A stretch of 64,000 nt of DNA from Clytia hemisphaerica (taxonomy: Eukaryota > Cnidaria > Hydrozoa > Leptothecata > Clytiidae). Positions 33,006 to 44,500 of the stretch are shown here, in pieces (the first letter of the stretch is position 1; each line of letters opens with the position of its first letter). The notes below the pieces were generated by a model that did not search any database, had not been told where the DNA came from, and was given only the letters and a program-made list of their open reading frames with translations. The stretch spans positions 454,593-518,592 of the forward strand of contig CACVBU010000472.1 in NCBI GenBank assembly GCA_902728285.1. Reading direction: 5' to 3'. The translations under genes and the position numbers were made by a program.

Positions 33006-33102
33006 TGTTAACATTGTTCTTCTAGTCGAATAACTAAATAAAGAAGTGATCCTGTTGGTTGATGTCCAACTATTGTGAATGGTGAGTAACAACCAATTTA
33101 CA
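33006..33102 (+). repeat. 5' LTR of the copia element (97 bp)
   Basis: It starts TGTTAACATTG and ends CAATTTACA, the standard TG...CA termini, and is identical to 40207-40303. It contains an AATAAA-like ACTAAATAAAG. Very short for an LTR. Confidence 0.93.
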
Positions 33103-33113
33103 TGGTAGCAGCA
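33103..33113 (+). promoter_or_regulatory. Primer-binding site, initiator tRNA-Met-like
   Basis: Immediately after the 5' LTR the sequence reads TGGTAGCAG. This complements the 3' end expected of animal initiator tRNA-Met (CTGCTACCA). Copia-type elements commonly prime from this tRNA or a fragment of it. Confidence 0.75.
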
Positions 33114-33221
33114 TTCGGTGGTTTTGCAGTAAAGATATTATTGGTTGGTTACTAAAGTGTGATAAAGTTTATGAACTTTGGTTGTTATAAAAGTATAAAC
33201 TAAAGTGGTTAATTCTTGAAA

Positions 33222-34124
33222 ATGGCAGGGCAGAAGTATGGATTGCCCCCGTTCTCTGAAGATGGAGACTTTGAACATTGGTTACATGAAATTGAAATGT
33301 GGCAGTTAGTAACTGATTTAGCTAAAACAAAACAGGGACCTGTGTTGTATCTCAGTTTATCCCCAAAGGTTCGCCAAGCATGTGCAACATAAACGAAAGA
33401 ACAGCTAAATGTCGAAGAGGGTTTAGATGTGCTTATAACCAAATTGAGAGAACTCTATGCAGTGTCAAAAGATCAGGCAATGTTTACTGCATACGAACAA
33501 TTCGAAACGTTTCAAAGAGATACAAGTATGAATATCGCAGAATATATCAATCAGTTTGAACAACTCAATCATAAACTGAAAACTTATAAGATTGAGTTAC
33601 CATCGCCAGTACTAGCTTATCAATTGTTGAAAAATGCTAATTTACCAAAAAGTAAACGTGATTTAGCCAGAGCCACTATTGCAGAACTGAAGTATGATGA
33701 TATGAAACGGCAGATTAAAGCTATTTACGATTCGTGTACGACTGATGATAAAACGACTGAAGATACATCAGATATTTTAGTTGAAAATGAACAAGCATAT
33801 TATTCTCGTAACAATTATTCTGCTAATCGAGGACGAAATTTTCGAGGTAATCGATATCGTGGACGTGGAGGAGCTAACTATCGAGGATCCCGTCAAGAGG
33901 ACAGTCGCGCTCCTCAAGCACAGTCATCAACTCGTTATAGAAACTGTCCAGATGAAAATGGTAACCCTACTCGTTGTAAAATTTGTGGTTCAATCTATCA
34001 TTACTACCGTGACTGTCCGGATGCAGATAAAAAGGACTTATCATTACAACATTTGAAAATCCAGTTATTTACGCAAGAAAGTGGAGTCGAGTTATGTTTT
34101 CTTGAGCAGATGGTATCAGAAACA
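33222..34124 (+). pseudogene. gag: Copia gag (nucleocapsid with zinc knuckle), premature stop
   Basis: Gag forms the virus-like particle in which the element is copied. The ATG at 33222 opens a frame that hits TAA at 33390-33392 (codon 57) and then continues open in the same frame to the foldback insertion. Downstream are an RG-rich RNA-binding stretch (about 33823-33895) and a CCHC knuckle C-x2-C-x4-H-x4-C (about 33976-34017). The single in-frame stop suggests a recent nonsense mutation, though a programmed or recoded stop cannot be excluded. The frame enters the protease region just where the TTAA insertion lies. Confidence 0.85.
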
Positions 34125-34128
34125 TTAA

Positions 34129-36586
34129 GAGCCATTTTTTTTAAAAATCTTCAGAATAAAGAAAGTGTGATACCTCACCCTCTTAGATTTTAATGAAATT
34201 TTGACCAAATGATCCATCACACAAGAAAATAAGACCATGAAAATTTCACCTTGATATCTCAAGTAGTTTTGAAGATACAGAGTCTCAAAGATAGGCTACT
34301 AAGCGGAAATTGACCCCTAAAAATCATGAACTCTGGTGGGGAGCAGATTTTGAAAGCCAATGAATTTTTATTCAAGTACATTAGAAAGCTGATTTACAGT
34401 GGATTTCAAGAACTTTTTGTAGGGAATCAGAAAAAATCAAATTGAGTCTCCAAAATTTTCCCCGAAAATCTCTAGCACCTCCTGTAGAGGGCTTCAAACT
34501 TTGTTTAATCTTGGTTTGGAAGCACTTTTAGCTGTCTGCTGATGGTCCTTGGAGACTTTTTTGAAGCAAACTTTTGACCTGGAGTGGTTTACTGGTGGGT
34601 TTTGGCCACAAAAATAACATTTTCAGGATTTCTATTTTTGCGTAACCGTCAAAAATGGCCGAAAAAATTGCTATTGCGGCTGATCTGGAGCAAAATTCAA
34701 GATGGCGTATCTTTTTTAACCTTCTACAAATTTTTTTGAAACTTTCAGTAATGCTTCCTTAGTAGGTCTAGTTTATAACCTCAAAAAATCTCAGTGGGGC
34801 CTGGAAGTCTCTTAAAGATATGATCAATTGAAAATTTGCTTAACTTCGTTGTTTTTTCCCTCCTAAAATGCTAAATCAGGCCCACTTAAGGGCTCTAAAG
34901 GTAAATTTTTGTCAAAATATTGGTTGATCTTCTCTAGACAACTAATCATTGGCATTAAGGGAACAACTGTAAAAAAATTCAGGTCATTTCCATTAACAGA
35001 TGACATTTTATGACTGTTTCTTTATTTTTAAGTATAGAATATGTAAAAAAATGAGACTGACATCTGGCCTTTCCTACCATTCCAGGGCCTTTATTTTCAG
35101 GAAAAGCCTCAACCTTTCACAGTTTGGTGAATATTATTCTTAAATATAAGCAGGTTACTTCAACTAAATGGGTTTAACAGTACTTAATTCCTATTCAAAA
35201 ACTTTGTAGACTCATTCAGAAATCCTACTTTGACAATAATTAGCGCTTTACCGCAAAATTTCTAAGTCCAAGTGTCGTGATTAACTTTAGACTGTCCAAT
35301 ATCTCTATATTTGTGTACACTGACAGCCTTACTTGTTGATTCTTAAATAACTAAGCAACATTACTAGGGTGATATTTTATGAGATACTGCAAACAATGAT
35401 GTTTAAATCTTCTGGACAAGAAATATTGGACAGTCTAAAGTTAATCACGACACTTGGACATAGAAATTTTGCGGTAAAGCGCAAATTATTGTCAAAGTAG
35501 GATTTCTGAATGAGTCTAAAAAGTTTTTGAATAGGAATTAAGTACTGTTAAACCCATTTAGTTGAAGTAACCTGCTTATATTTAAGAATAATATTCACCA
35601 AACTGTGAAAGGTTGAGGCTTTTCCTGAAAATAAAGGCCCTGGAATGGTAGGAAAGGCCAGATGTCAGTCTCATTTTTTTACATATTCTATACTTAAAAA
35701 TAAAGAAACAGTCATAAAATGTCATCTGTTAATGGAAATGACCTGAATTTTTTTACAGTTGTTCCCTTAATGCCAATGATTAGTTGGCTAGAGAAGATCA
35801 ACCAATATTTTGACAAAAATTTACCTTTAGAGCCCTTAAGTGGGCCTGATTTAGCATTTTAGGAGGGAAAAAACAACGAAGTTAAGCAAATTTTCAATTG
35901 ATCATATCTTTAAGAGACTTCCAGGCCCCACTGAGATTTTTTGAGGTTATAAACTAGACCTACTAAGGAAGCATTACTTAAAGTTTCAAAAAAATTTGTA
36001 GAAGGTTAAAAAAGATACGCCATCTTGAATTTTGCTCCAGATCAGCCGAAATAGCAATTTTTTCGGCCATTTTTGACAGTTACGCAAAAATAGAAATCCT
36101 GAAAATGTTATTTTTGTGGACAAAACCCACCAGTAAACCACTCCAGGTCAAAAGTTTGCTTCAAAAAAGTCTCAAGGACCATCAGCAGACAGTTAAAAGT
36201 GCTTCCAAACCCAGATTAAACAAAGTTTGAAGCCCTCTACAGGAGGTGCTAGAGATTTTTGGGGAAAATTTTGGAGACTCAATTTGATTTTTTCTGATTC
36301 CCTACAAAAAGTTCTTGAAATCCACTGTAAATCAGCTTTCTAATGTACTTGAATAAAAATTCATTGGCTTTCAAAATCTGCTCCCCACCAGAGTCCATGA
36401 TTTTTAGGGGTCAATTTTCGCTTAGTAGTCTATCTTTGAGACGCTGTATCTTCAAAACTACTTGAGATATCAAGGTGAAATTTTCAGGGTCTTATTTTCT
36501 TGTGTGATGGATCATTTGGTCCAAATTTCATCAAAATCCAAGAGGATGAGGTATCACACCCTGAAGACTCTTAAAAAAAATGGCTC
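34129..36586. mobile_element. 2.46-kb foldback DNA transposon, TTAA target, arms about 1.17 kb
   Basis: It begins GAGCCATTTTTTTTA and ends with the exact complement, flanked by TTAA (34125-34128 and 36587-36590). Nearly all of it folds on itself: about 34129-35305 pairs with about 35422-36586, with few mismatches and small indels, around a loop of about 115 nt (35306-35421). No transposase frame. TTAA targeting is known for piggyBac and Kolobok. The GAG-type terminus fits my memory of Kolobok better, but this is uncertain. Confidence 0.92.
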
Positions 36587-36590
36587 TTAA

Positions 36591-39500
36591 GTTGTGCAGT
36601 TATTGATCCAGGGTGCCCTTCAAATGTATGCGGAAAGAATTGGTTAAATTGCTATCTCGATTCGTTACCAAATCGTGAAGACGTAACAGAAACAAAAAGT
36701 AAGAAGTCGTATCAATTCGGTCCTAGTCAAGTTTATCAATCATTGAAGAAAGTAAACATTCCTATTAACATCGGTGGAAAACCAGGGCATATCCTTACAG
36801 ATGTAGTCGACTGTGAGGTACCTCTCTTACTTTCCAAGCATAGTATAAAGGAAGCCGGTGGACAACTTGATTTTGTTAAAGACACGATAACTCTTTTCGG
36901 TACAGAGATAAAACTTCAACACACTTCAAGCGGACATTATTGTATTCCTATTTCGCCAAAGCAGATTCTTGTCAATCGTAATATCGCACCTGAAGCACCA
37001 ATTGAGTTATATCTTACAATAAATGATTTAAACACAAAGTCGAAAGAGGAGAAAAAGTCTATTGCTGTTAAGCTGCATAAACAGTTTGGACATCCTGTTG
37101 ATTCCACAAAACTGAAAACTATCGTAAAAGATGCAGAAATCAAAGATGACGAGTTATTGGGACTTATCGATCAAGTTACAGAGGAATGTGATGTTTGTAC
37201 TCAATACCGAAAAGCCAGAGCCAGACCTGTCGTATCGTTATCGCTTTCCAAAGAATTTAATGGTTGCCTTGCAATGGATTTAAAGTTTATCACAATTAAC
37301 GATAAAAAGTACATTATTTTTCATATGATCGATTTGTTTACTCGCTACTCTGCGGCGTCCGTCATCAAATCTAAACACAAGGAGGTGATAGTTGACGAAA
37401 TCTTGAAACACTGGGTTGCTATTTTCGGTTCACCACAATCAATCTTTGCTGACAATGGAGGAGAGTTTAACAATGAACTGCTTCGTGACGTAGCAGAACT
37501 TTTAGATGTATCGATAGCTTCAACAGCTGCTGAATCACCATGGTCAAATGGGGTAGTCGAGAGACATAATGCCACTCTAGGAAACATGATCCACAAAATT
37601 GTCGCTGATACTCAGTGCTCCATACAGAATGCACTTGTCTGGGCTGTAAGTGCGAAAAATGCTTTGTCCAACAACTTGGGATACAGTCCTAATCAACTAG
37701 TCTTCGGCCGTAACCCAAATCTTCCGTCCACGTTAACATCTCAGTTACCAGCCCTTCGAACGAAAACGTCAAGTGAATTTGTTGCTGAACATTTGAATGC
37801 TCTTCACTCTGCTAGAAGGGCATTTATCCAAGCTGAATCCAGTAAAAGAATCAAAACAGCGCTATCACGTCAAACACGAACAACAACGAGCAAAGAGTTT
37901 AATAATGGAGATACAGTCTATTACAAACGAAATTCAGACAAGGACTGGCATGGTCCAGGTACCATTATCGGAATTGACGGAAAAGTTGTTGTTGTGCGTC
38001 ATGGAGGAAGTGTTCTACGAGTAAGTCCATGCCATTTGACGAAAGCAAATAAGGAAAAGTCGGGATCATTACCAAAGGAGATACTTATCGTACCAGATGA
38101 AGATGAACAACCACAAGTACCCATTCCAGACCTATTAGACATCGATATTGTTAGTAATGAAACAGTTATGATTCCAGTTAAAAACCCGATCGCAGAACCT
38201 AAGCTTACTAAACCTGACAAAAACATACCAGAGATCCAAACAGTTGAAACGACGCATCCGGTGGGAGATAAGAAAAAGACTGATCGTAGAAATAAAAGTA
38301 ACTCTCAACAAATTCAGCTTCCTCGTATTGGACAACAAATTTTGTTCATTGACCCAGATACCAATAAGGAAGAAAAGTTTATCGCTGTTAATCGTGCTGG
38401 AAAAGCTAATGGCAAGAATAAACATTGGTTAAATGTTAAAAATTTAGTGTCGGGTGTTATTAAGTGCGTTGATTTTGAAAATATTCAATGGCAGCCAGTT
38501 GAAGAAGAAGTCCTTTACAGTTCCAGTAACAACCCTCAAGTATTAGCAGCTAAACAAAAAGAACTAGAGAAATGGACCGAGTACAATGTCTATGAAGAGG
38601 TTGACAATGAAGGTCAAGAGACAGTATCGACCAGATGGGTTATTACCGAGAAATCTGACAAGGACACCAACACAGTGAAAGCAAGGTTAGTCGCTCGTGG
38701 TTTTGAGGAAATCAATACTGAAGTTCGTACTGATTCCCCAACTATCTGTAAGGAAAACCTTCGTCTTGTATCAACAATTGCCGTGAGCAATTCGTGGAAA
38801 ATACACTCTATGGACATTAAAGCTGCTTTTCTGCAAGGGTGTCCAATTAATCGCGAAGTATTCATTCAACCGCCAAGAGAGGCGAATACCTCAAAACTTT
38901 GGAAATTGAAACGTACTGTTTACGGTTTAAATGATGCCCCTCGCTCGTGGTATCTTAAAGCTGCTGAGGAACTAGTTAAAGCTGGTGCCACAAGAAGCAA
39001 ATATGACCAAGCGTTATTCTTTTGGAGAAACAAAGGAAAGCTTCAAGGTGTTTTATGTTGTCATGTCGACGATTTCTTCTATGCTGGAACACGCCTGTTC
39101 CATGAGAAAATTGTATCACATGTACAGAAATCATTTGATTTAAGCAAAGAATCGTTTTCAACTTTCCAGTACCTAGGATTGGACATCAACCAGACAGGAG
39201 AGTTTGTAGCAATGCATCAAAATGACTACATTAAGACACTTCAACCTATTGAATTGAAAGATACATCAAAACGTAATCTTACTCCAGAGGAAAAGTTACA
39301 ACTGAAAGCTTTAATTGGACAGATACAATGGGTGTCAAAACAAACACGCCCTGATTTAGCTTTTGCGTCGTGTGATTTAAGTAATCGTGTTAAAGATGGT
39401 ACAACAGATGACATACGGTTAGCGAACAAGTATCTTCGCAAGCTTCAAAATTCAACTGCTCAGATCCACTTACCTAACATTAGTGATGTTAAAAAGTCAA

Positions 39501-39991
39501 CGTTGTATGCTTATAGTGACGCATCACACGCCAATCTTCCAGGATTTAAGTCTCAAGGAGGTTTCATTATCCTGATTAAAGGTGAAAATGGAAACTCTGC
39601 GCCAATTGTCTGGACTTCAAAGAAAGTAAAACGTGTTGTGAAAAGTCCACTTGCTGCCGAGACTCTTGCGCTACAGGAAGCAGTAGAACACGCAGCATTA
39701 ATTAAAGCACTACTCTGTGAGATTTATGATTCAGAACAATCAACATTTCCGACTGTTTGTATAACAGACAGTAAATCATTGAGAGACACTGCTCACACAT
39801 CTACAGTTGTTGAAGATAAAGGTCTTATGATTGACCTTTGCTGTTTACGAGAAATGATTCAAGGCAAACTCATTACGATTGAATGGGTTCCTGCCTCAAA
39901 ACAACTGGCAGATTGCTTAACAAAGTCTACAGCATCTGCTTCCTTATTGATGAAGGTTTTGGCTGGTGAAGCTGGCCTTCCAAGTCAATAA
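36591..39991 (+). pseudogene. pol: Copia pol: protease remnant, integrase, reverse transcriptase, RNase H
   Basis: The frame is open from the insertion edge to the stop at 39989-39991; the first Met is at 36743. Just inside is an aspartic-protease-like motif reading Asp-Pro-Gly (36605-36613) where Asp-Ser/Thr-Gly is usual. Next comes the integrase zinc motif (HKQFGH at about 37077, CDVC at about 37188). The catalytic core follows: MDLKFI (about 37275), FADNGGEFNNE (about 37446) and the Glu of VVERHN (about 37553). Reverse transcriptase has RWVITEK, ARLVARGFE, MDIKAAFLQG (about 38812) and the active-site CHVDDFFY (about 39060). RNase H has YSDASHA (about 39512), AAETLAL, TDSKSLRDT and ADCLTKS (about 39909). 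Everything downstream of the insertion is intact, but its 5' part is severed from gag. Confidence 0.92.
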
Positions 39992-40206
39992 GAAGACCCG
40001 CCAAATGTACATAGTGTAAATATTGTTGGTATTGAACATGAAACTTCTGTTGACATTATGTTATTGATGCAGAAACACTTTTGAGATTGATTTGGTCTCA
40101 GATTCAAGACACACACACTTATGTTTCGTTACGTTATGTTACAACAAGATGTACAACACTGGATCACAAATATGTCGATCAAAACAAGATTCGTCCGGCC
40201 GGAATC

Positions 40207-40303
40207 TGTTAACATTGTTCTTCTAGTCGAATAACTAAATAAAGAAGTGATCCTGTTGGTTGATGTCCAACTATTGTGAATGGTGAGTAACAACCAATTT
40301 ACA
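40207..40303 (+). repeat. 3' LTR of the copia element (97 bp)
   Basis: Identical over all 97 bases to the 5' LTR, starting TGTTAACA and ending TTTACA, followed directly by the target duplicate CTTCC (40304-40308). The preceding bases (CCGGCCGGAATC) are not a typical purine-rich priming tract. Confidence 0.93.
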
Positions 40304-40689
40304 CTTCCCCCTAACAGGTTGACTCTAAAGCTCTAACAGTATAGACCTAATTCTTCATACCAAAATTACGGGAAACGCATATTTGGACTTTGTACCCTAT
40401 GCTGCACGCAAGCACGTCCTGCGAACGCGGGACAAAAATTAGTTTTTTGAAGTTTGCAAAAAAACGCCACATAGAAGATCTTTCAAATTCAGTATGTGAA
40501 TAGAGCAGTAAAAAATACAACTTTTCTACTTTTCCTTTTTTTGCAAAAGTTCTAGGAATGAAAATAAAGGGATAATGATAATTGAATACTATCCACTGAT
40601 GATCCGCGGTACTATCGTAAAGCTAGAATTGCTTTGCCTACTCTTCCCTTGAAAAAATGATTGACAGATTGAAGTTTTTCACCTGCGCG

Positions 40690-40762
40690 GGAGCAGGCGG
40701 GTGTTCTGCAGGCGTTCTACGGGCATTCTACGGGCGTTCTGCGGGCGTTCTGCAGGCGTTCT
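40690..40762. repeat. 12-bp tandem repeat GCGGGCGTTCT
   Basis: Six or so degenerate copies of the 12-mer CGTTCTGCAGGG / CGTTCTACGGGC, conspicuously GC-rich against an AT-rich background. Confidence 0.8.
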
Positions 40763-40939
40763 CGGCTCAATCCTTGGACCGCGCTAAAGATGGTAGACAT
40801 AGCTGTGATAGATCATTTCAATGAAAGTTGTTGGAATGTTTACAAGGCTCTTGACAGAAAATCGTTTGTTTTATTGTCAATGATGACAGTGTCGTTATTA
40901 ATTTTGTTAGATCTGACATATTGATGTTTGTACGTACAC

Positions 40940-41090
40940 TTTATAGTTTTGATTTCCATTGAAGAATCATATTCTGGTTTTCATGTTATTATTAAATGCT
41001 GTTTTAGAGCTTTAGAGCTAGCTTGTCTAAAACAGCATCAATAACATGAAAACCAGAATATGATTCTTCAATGGAAATCAAAGCTATAAA
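40940..41090. repeat. Near-perfect hairpin, arms about 65 bp
   Basis: TTTATAGTTTTGATTTCC (40940) and the following bases up to GCTGTTTTAGA pair with TCTAAAACAGC through GGAAATCAAAGCTATAAA (ending 41090), with only a few mismatches and one small indel. The loop is about 20 nt around 41005-41027. Likely a MITE or foldback element; ends and target duplication are not defined. Confidence 0.88.
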
Positions 41091-41584
41091 TGATTTCTTA
41101 TTGAGAATGCTCCTTGAAAAATGTAGGAGTCAAATTTTTGTTTCAGATCAGCCTAATATCAACACACCTCATCTAATAGTCATTTGGGAGAACACAACGG
41201 TCTATTGAATAACTAATTACTCCAGCAGCATTTTTTTCAATGATAATGTCACCTTATTGATTTGTCCTTTTATAACACAGTTGTTACAACAATTATCCCG
41301 TTTGTATGTACTGGCTGAGGGAAAGTAATGCATATGAAATTATTTGTTATTTACTAAACCGTTGTTGCAGTCGTTGCATTTTCCTAAACGACCTATTCCT
41401 ATTGTATTATATTAACCTATTCCAACACTCTTCTTTAGAGTTGGAAAATAAGGAATAGGAATCACTGATGGAAACTATATTTCTTTACTTAGCATAGAGA
41501 GCAAAAACTTTAGTGATTATCACCTTCCTTTCATTCTAACTCTTGCATTGATCTCTTTAATTTTCAGTCTGAACAGATATAAAA

Positions 41585-44500
41585 ATGAAAACAAAAAAGT
41601 ACAACACAATCGACCAGTTTGTTGCAAAACAAAGGGAGCTACTAAAATTAGAACAAAGCGAGGAAGTGTGCCAAAGGCAACAAATTTATGAGAATAAATC
41701 TATCAAAGAACTTGTGAAGCGAGGAGTTTGTGTTAACCGGCTAAAAGTGGATCATCACAGAACTGGACTATTTGGAAAACACGTTATAGTTTTCAACTTG
41801 AACACCAGTGATTTACATTCCCATAAATTATCATCTGGTAATTATTATTGTTGACTCTTATTATGTCCACTAGCAGAATAGAAAATGTTTTGACAAAAAG
41901 AATATTTAAATTCATGACTTTACTTAAGTGAAGATACTTGGTTATGAAAAATGATAGATTTTTTTAATTTTTCAATGCCTTGTTACAATGGTAAGTAAAT
42001 TAAGAAACTTTGTGTTTTTTAATGTAGGTGAACTAACATTAGATTTCCTTTCTTTTGCTGCTTCATTTAGGTAATTTCAGACTTAGATTTACAATCAAAT
42101 CTTACTGCCTTCTTTTTTCACTCAAAAATTAGCTTCTTTTTTTCTATTTAGGAGATATAGTTGGTTTATATCCAAACAAAGGTGACAATGGTGACCTTAT
42201 TGCATCTGGCTTGGTTGCTTCATCGAGACCTCCAAACATAAGTGTTGCTTTCAATGAAGCCTTTGACTTGTTAGCAACATCACTTTATCGGTTGATGAAG
42301 CTTACAAATGATGTCACATACAGAAGGCTTAACAGGTATGTCATGAGCGAGTAGTGATCTTTTGCATTTTTTAGAGACATGAATTATTAATAAGGTCTAG
42401 ACAAGCCATCTAATTGATTGACATTTGAGATGCTTTCAGGTAAGATTTAAGAAAAGAGAAAGAGATCTTTATCTTTGGAAGTCCAAATAATTTTGGTTTG
42501 AAGGTTGGTTGAGGCAAAGCAAATCAACATATTTTTAAGGCCAGCCCTAATGAACCAGAACCTTGTATGATATTACTGACATTTTTGTTGCAATGAATGG
42601 CAATGGCCATACCCAAAGAAGTGCTTTGAAATAAATAAACATTTTATGCAAAAAGTAGGGAAAATTAAATTTAATGAGACTTAATTCTGGAGCTTATATG
42701 TTGAATGTTCCAAGTAGTAGAATGGCAAGTAAGCAAAGTTTTTTTTCTTTCTTCAGTGCTATCAATAACATGGAAAAGTCAAACAAAGAAACAAATCCAT
42801 TCTTCGCTGCACTTTTTCCTTGCAAGACAGTTGAAGATAGTTATATTAATCCCACTGTAAAGATTACCCAACATTTCAACCAAAATCTTGATCAATCACA
42901 AAAAGATGCTGTGTATTTTGCAGTATCCACCTCTCTACCGTTATCAGTTATCCATGGCCCTCCTGGAACCGGAAAAACAACAACGGTGGTGGAGATCATT
43001 CAACAGCTCATCCAAAAATTTCATAAAAAGGTAATAAAAAAAACTCCTCCTTTTGTTCATTGAAATCTCCAGGATATCTAAGTTCTTTACACATGAAAAT
43101 TTTAAGGAAGGTCTACATTTCTATTTCTTTTTATTTAGGAGCAATTTAGCAATAATTACATAATTTATAAAAATACATGCTAGATTAAATTTTTAGAAGT
43201 AATTCCTTGTATTCAAAATTATGATTTTCATTTTTAGATTTTAGTCTGTGCTCCATCCAATATTGCAGTTGACAATTTGGTTGAGAGATTGGCAAAATTA
43301 AAAACAAAGGTTTGCTTTTTTGATCTTGTGTCATGGACAGCTGGATTGAAAAATTGATAACTCAAATAGACTGAAGTGTCATATATATTTTATAACAATT
43401 TCCTTCGTTCTTTTGTCGAACTAATTCTTCATAATTGCAAGAAAAATATATAATATATGTGGTATTACTTCAAATTTCAATTAGATGCCCTGGGTGTTTA
43501 TAAATACCCCTCCTTAAAATTGTTCACCTTTTTGGGGGGGGGGTATTTAAAAGAAGGGGGTGTTTATTCAAGGTTAATCAGCTTTATACCCTTGCATTAA
43601 ATTCTGCTTTTGTCATTGAACATTACAAAGATTTTGATAAACTGATTATGCCCAAAGTCATCTAAAAACATAATTTTCTTTGTAAAGACAAATAAAGAGA
43701 ACTTTTCTAATAGCATACATTGAAAATTCTCAATACATTTTGCGCGCAGTAGCACTTTGACCCACGTATTAATTGATGTATATCACAGCTGTGAGTAGCA
43801 GACACTAATCTTTACAAATATACAATAGACAAGATAGGGCGTAAAAATTCAAGATAAGATTTCAATAGACAAGATAGATGGACTTCTGCAACACAAGCAA
43901 AAAACTTTATGCCTCTTTTATGAGCTATAATCAAAAATCAATTTAAACACAGGTTGTTCGTCTTGGTCACCCTGCAAGGATCATTGAAGATGTGCAGCGA
44001 TATTCACTTGATGCTATCATTGATTCTCATGATTCCAGTGACGTCATCAGAGAGTTGAAAGCTGAAATAACAACAAAATGTGTATGTTTTATTCAAAAAA
44101 CACATTTAGATATTAGATATTCAATATATGCAACACTGCATTGGCTTCAGACGCAAAATTATGCATCCTTTTTTGTTTTACCTAGTCATTATTTGACGTA
44201 ATGGCAGAATAAATGATGAATGTGTTTAGCCTGGGAATGTAAAAAAACCTTGGAGAGGGCTAGTCGATTTAATCATCCATTTCACAAGTTCTTGGAGTAT
44301 CAGAATTAGTATTATTTTACCAGGAGGGAAACTTTATTACAATTACTCAAAATTATATGTATAAATAATAGTAATATTTTCACTTTGTCAGGCTGCAAAA
44401 AGTAAAGGTGGCAGCAAGCAAAAATGGGATGAAGTGAAGGTTTTACGTAAAGACTTGGCGCACAGAGAGCAAAATTTGATGAAAAGTATTCTTGTTGATG

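Larger units (their letters stand above)
33006..40303 (+). mobile_element. Ty1/copia LTR retrotransposon, interrupted by a foldback element
   Basis: A complete element bounded by identical LTRs, with CTTCC duplicated at 33001-33005 and 40304-40308. The order is LTR, primer site, gag with zinc knuckle, protease, integrase, reverse transcriptase, RNase H, LTR. Integrase before RT defines Ty1/copia. Without the 2.46-kb insertion it would be about 4.84 kb. The gag and pol frames are compatible, so it encoded one polyprotein. The identical LTRs imply a young insertion, though 97 bp gives little power. It is now inactive: a stop codon in gag and the insertion in protease. No clear purine tract precedes the 3' LTR. 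Confidence 0.95.
40309..41584. other. Intergenic / 5' flank of the helicase gene
   Basis: Contains a short GC-rich tandem repeat (40690-40762) and a long hairpin (40940-41090), listed separately. A 5' untranslated exon of the helicase may end upstream of 41585 (TTTTCAG at about 41568), but I cannot place the promoter. Confidence 0.5.

Noticed and set aside
34129-36586. Transposase inside the foldback element
   Set aside because: Both arms are complementary and carry no frame of useful length or any transposase motif.
33006-40303. Endogenous retrovirus
   Set aside because: Integrase precedes reverse transcriptase and there is no envelope frame; this is a Ty1/copia retrotransposon.
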